DNA from: Clostridiaceae bacterium
Lineage (GTDB): Bacteria; Bacillota; Clostridia; Saccharofermentanales; DTU023
Direction: 5' to 3'
Length of the DNA: 7,780 nucleotides
NCBI GenBank assembly: GCA_012511185.1
Contig: JAAZGN010000147.1
Location: 1 to 7,780 of the forward strand
The notes under the pieces are model-generated. The model made no database searches. It had not been told where the DNA came from and worked only from the letters and a program-made list of their open reading frames with translations. Each line of letters opens with the position of its first letter. Within the stretch, counting starts at the first letter, position 1. Both the position numbers and the translations under genes were made by a program. Below, one piece after another: positions 5,505 through 7,780 of this stretch.

Positions 5505-6332
5505 TCATTCCCCGCCAGCCATGCGCACTACGTATTTGCCTGCCTGACCTTTGATCCATCCACGCAATAACAGGCGGGTTCGCCAGTAATGGAGGCGGTG
5601 ACTTCCCACTATCAGCGTCGTGTCCAGGGGGTAGAAAAAGCGTCCGGCGTTCATGTCCAGCAGAACAGGATACAGACTGATCCGGTACCCAGCTGTACCA
5701 AGATAGTTGACAATCCCGGCAGCTGCGGATGTGATTTCGTCGCGGTTTTTCATATCGGTAAGGAAGATAACACGATTGCGCGGGGCGGGGTGCTGACCGA
5801 AAAATTCCTCAATTTTGCGTTCACATTCCTTGAGGATCTGATCGACGATGATTACATTCAACATGGGGTGATAAAAGAGGAAAAGACGGTCCACCAAGGG
5901 CGTCCGGCCAAAAGAAGGAATCATCCGCTTGCGTATCAACACAGCGTCGAAAGGCTGCGCCCCCATTCTCGTCCATTTGCGTCCGGTAAAGTGCTCACGA
6001 AAATCGTTGCGGTAATCAGGCCAGCGGTTTTGGAGTTGGCGACATTTCGCCGGCAGACGAAAACGCCTGATGCGATCAAGCCTTTTGATGCTTTCCGGAT
6101 TTCCCGGGCTGAACCGCTCCAGTTTCACGCTGGAAAAAAGCTGAAAGATGAAAATGACAATCATGAGCCCGTAGATCACAAAGGCCACGGCAAAAGCCGT
6201 ATCCAGGTATCTGAGAGCCGCGAATACCGGCACTTCTTCCGCTTTTTTGTGGAGCCACAGTAAACCCGCGCCCATAAGAGCCAGGATTACAAAATGAGAG
6301 AGAATCTCCTGAATCCAACCCTTGCCGCGCAT
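5505..6332 (-). CDS. unrecognised two-TM protein with a cytoplasmic domain
   Basis: I do not recognise this 275-residue protein. It opens with two membrane segments (about 9-27 and 45-66) joined by a short charged loop. A basic stretch (about 82-122, many Arg and Lys with W104 and W120) follows, then a soluble, alternating alpha/beta part with hydrophobic strands at about 148-164, 187-192 and 217-226, and a basic C-terminus. The phrase 'V-I-F-L-T-D-M-K-N-R-D-E' (188-199) looks like a strand followed by an acidic loop. The start ATG 6332 lies 2 bases after the OsmC stop and has only a poor ribosome binding site, so it is probably translated by coupling. The 101 bases between its stop and copA hold two further open frames. 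It sits between OsmC and CopA, so a role in envelope or metal stress is possible, but nothing in the sequence proves one. Confidence 0.8.
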   Translation of the reverse strand: MRGKGWIQEILSHFVILALMGAGLLWLHKKAEEVPVFAALRYLDTAFAVAFVIYGLMIVIFIFQLFSSVKLERFSPGNPESIKRLDRIRRFRLPAKCRQLQNRWPDYRNDFREHFTGRKWTRMGAQPFDAVLIRKRMIPSFGRTPLVDRLFLFYHPMLNVIIVDQILKECERKIEEFFGQHPAPRNRVIFLTDMKNRDEITSAAAGIVNYLGTAGYRISLYPVLLDMNAGRFFYPLDTTLIVGSHRLHYWRTRLLLRGWIKGQAGKYVVRMAGGE

Positions 6333-6334
6333 AG

Positions 6335-6730
6335 TTACGGGAGAAGTATCAGCTTGGTCTCAATCTCCGCGACTTGGGAGAGTGTCTGGTAAACCGAGCA
6401 GTACTTACCGGCAATCTCTGTCGCGCGCAGGAACTGCTTTTCTTTTTCCGTATTGGCTCCTTTGATGGTCATCTCGATGACGATGTGCTCCAGCGTGGTC
6501 GGTGGTTCTTTTCTGTGCTCACCCTTGATATCAATGATGACCTGATCGTAGGACAATTGCATTTTCTCCGTGATGCCAAGAAAAGTCAGGTAGAAACATC
6601 CGCTCAATCCGGCAAGGACCAGGTCGTAGGGACCGAATTCATTTTCTTCGGGGCCCATGACAAGACTCCCCCGCTTCCCCTGAACGTGGCCGTGGTAGTG
6701 TGGCGCGAAAACTGCTTTGATATGATCCAT
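6335..6730 (-). CDS. OsmC/Ohr family protein
   Basis: The 131-residue protein is a complete, compact member of the OsmC superfamily. Many members are cytoplasmic thiol peroxidases that reduce organic hydroperoxides with two cysteines. The family residues are visible: 'P-Y-D-L-V-L-A-G-L-S-G-C' with Cys45 at the start of the long central helix, and Cys111 in 'K-Y-C-S-V-Y-Q-T-L-S', where the usual spelling is a C-P or C-S pair. The N-terminus has H-x-H-x-H (11-15), which is not a defining family feature and could bind metal. The start is ATG 6730 with AGGAGA and a 4-base spacer. It lies 22 bases after the protease stop and 2 bases before the next gene. It is closer to the general OsmC/YhfA-type group than to classical Ohr, judged by eye. 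Substrate is unknown. Confidence 0.9.
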   Translation of the reverse strand: MDHIKAVFAPHYHGHVQGKRGSLVMGPEENEFGPYDLVLAGLSGCFYLTFLGITEKMQLSYDQVIIDIKGEHRKEPPTTLEHIVIEMTIKGANTEKEKQFLRATEIAGKYCSVYQTLSQVAEIETKLILLP

Positions 6731-6752
6731 GGCTTCTCCTTTACCCGAAAAC

Positions 6753-7780
6753 TCAGGACGACGCCCCGAGCACCATTTCGATTGTCATCTCCCGCGACCC
6801 GCGGTAGATGGTGATGGTCACACGGTCCCCTGCCTCCCGCTCATTCTTGTAGTCGGCAAGCTGCTTGGTGGTACTCACCTGCTTACCGTCAAATGTCGTG
6901 ATGACGTCGCCTGTCTTCAGGCCTGCCTTGTTACCCGCGCTGCCGGGTTCCACAGCAACAACCACAACGCCCGGATAGTGGAGCCCCTGGTCGGCGGCCA
7001 GGCTTTCCTCGACTGTGGACACCGTGATTCCCATCATGGGCCACACGTGTTTGCCCGTCCGGATGATACTTTCAATGATCGGCTTGGCAGCGTTGATTGG
7101 GATGGCAAAACTGATTCCTTGGATCTGCTCAACTGAGCCCTCATCCGAAAAAATGATTTTCAGCTGGTTGATTCCGATTACCTCACCATAAGAGTTGAGA
7201 AGTGCGCCTCCCGAGTTGCCGGGGTTCAAGGCTGCGTCCGTCTGGATCAGGGCGATAGGAGTCTGCGATAACTCGCGGTCAAGAGCGGAGATGATGCCCG
7301 AGGTGACCGTCCCCGAAAGCCTGCCCGTCGGATTTCCGATGGCGATGGCTAATTCCCCGATCAAGAGCTTGGAAGAGTCGCCCAGCTCCACAAAGGGAAG
7401 ATTCTTTGAATCGATCTTCAGTACGGCGATATCTCCATAGGAATCGCTGCCAACGAGCTTCGTTTCGAAGGCGCGCCCATCTTCCAGGTTGACATGAATG
7501 GACCGGGCATTCTCGATGACATGCGCGTTAGTCACCACGTAACCGTCGGATGAAATGATGAAGCCCGAACCGGAGACGATGTTTTGAGAGCGCTCTCCAA
7601 ACTGGTCGACAACCCTATCGGTGTAGATGGCAACCACGGCTGGCTTTGCCTTTTCAACAATCTGCGGGATGGTGAGGGTGGTTTTTCCGTTTTGCGGGTC
7701 GGTTGGCGTGATGTCGGGAAGAATGAATCCCGGGTCGGTTGCCTCTGTTTTCTGCTCAAGAGGCGGACTCTCTTCTGTGA
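6753..7780 (-). CDS. htrA: HtrA/DegP-type serine protease with PDZ domain (N-terminus beyond the window)
   Basis: This is a trypsin-like, probably membrane-anchored protease that degrades or handles misfolded envelope proteins. The frame stays open to the right edge, so the start, and any signal or membrane anchor, lies outside. The first visible part is Pro/Thr/Glu-rich, then 'I-P-Q-I-V-E-K-A-K-P-A-V-V-A-I' begins the protease domain. GTG 7637 is therefore an internal valine codon. The catalytic triad is complete: His in T-N-A-H-V (7523-7521), Asp in G-D-I-A-V-L (7433-7431) and Ser in G-N-S-G-G-A (7214-7212). One PDZ domain fills the C-terminus, with 'A-G-L-K-T-G-D-V-I' as its core, and ends at TGA 6753. 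It is the first visible gene of the operon, 22 bases before osmC. The symbol follows common use; the exact HtrA subtype cannot be told without the N-terminus. Confidence 0.94.
   Translation of the reverse strand, partial: TEESPPLEQKTEATDPGFILPDITPTDPQNGKTTLTIPQIVEKAKPAVVAIYTDRVVDQFGERSQNIVSGSGFIISSDGYVVTNAHVIENARSIHVNLEDGRAFETKLVGSDSYGDIAVLKIDSKNLPFVELGDSSKLLIGELAIAIGNPTGRLSGTVTSGIISALDRELSQTPIALIQTDAALNPGNSGGALLNSYGEVIGINQLKIIFSDEGSVEQIQGISFAIPINAAKPIIESIIRTGKHVWPMMGITVSTVEESLAADQGLHYPGVVVVAVEPGSAGNKAGLKTGDVITTFDGKQVSTTKQLADYKNEREAGDRVTITIYRGSREMTIEMVLGASS

Noticed and set aside
5505..5507. TGA as a selenocysteine codon
   Set aside because: No SECIS-like hairpin is evident just after it, and the downstream peptide resembles no known selenoprotein.
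5589..6263. 224-codon plus-strand ORF opposite the 275-residue gene
   Set aside because: The minus-strand frame has membrane segments, operon spacing and coupling to OsmC. The plus-strand product shows no domain or signal.
7635..7637. GTG as the start of the HtrA protease
   Set aside because: The frame stays open to 7780 and encodes the typical I-V-E-K-x-K-P-A-V-V start of the protease domain, so this GTG is an internal valine.
1..7780. CRISPR array, insertion sequence or transposase
   Set aside because: No regularly spaced repeats, no transposase motifs and no paired terminal inverted repeats were seen.

Overview
This is a bacterial window that most resembles an anaerobic Bacillota (Clostridia-like) genome. 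The grounds are a tRNA with its CCA encoded, simple intrinsic terminators, strong GGAGG-type ribosome binding sites, a Clostridia-style lipoprotein and a CopA/CopZ copper system. The assignment is by eye only. By eye, the left part (1 to about 1650) is richer in A+T than the right part (about 2300 to 7780).

Left part, plus strand: a small beta-rich protein, probably a truncated or 5'-broken lipocalin-like domain (51-338), is closed by an intrinsic terminator (357-386). A 340-residue lipoprotein with two related end modules and two WPDxLP motifs follows (518-1540). Next, on the minus strand, is tRNA-Val(GAC) (1691-1767), with a near-consensus promoter (1780-1808) and its own terminator (1655-1687). 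A plus-strand YjbQ/UPF0047 gene (1879-2295) is divergent from the tRNA and ends in a GC-rich hairpin that also ends the opposing operon.

Right part, minus strand, reading from the right edge leftwards, looks like one operon. It holds an HtrA-type serine protease with a PDZ domain (its start lies beyond 7780), an OsmC-family protein, an unrecognised two-TM protein, a Cu(I)-type P1B ATPase (CopA), and a small two-TM protein with a Pro-rich tail and an H-x-M-x-M-x-M motif. The gaps are about 22, 2, 101 and 25 bases. The common theme is probably the cell envelope, thiol or oxidative stress, and copper export.

The most interesting point is in copA. The ATPase carries a second metal-binding domain at its C-terminus that has the size and motif of the free copper chaperone CopZ. 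A strong internal ribosome binding site sits 8 bases before an internal ATG at the exact start of that domain, and a 17-base palindrome lies in the linker just upstream. One gene may therefore yield both a CopA-CopZ fusion and free CopZ. This is inference and can be tested.
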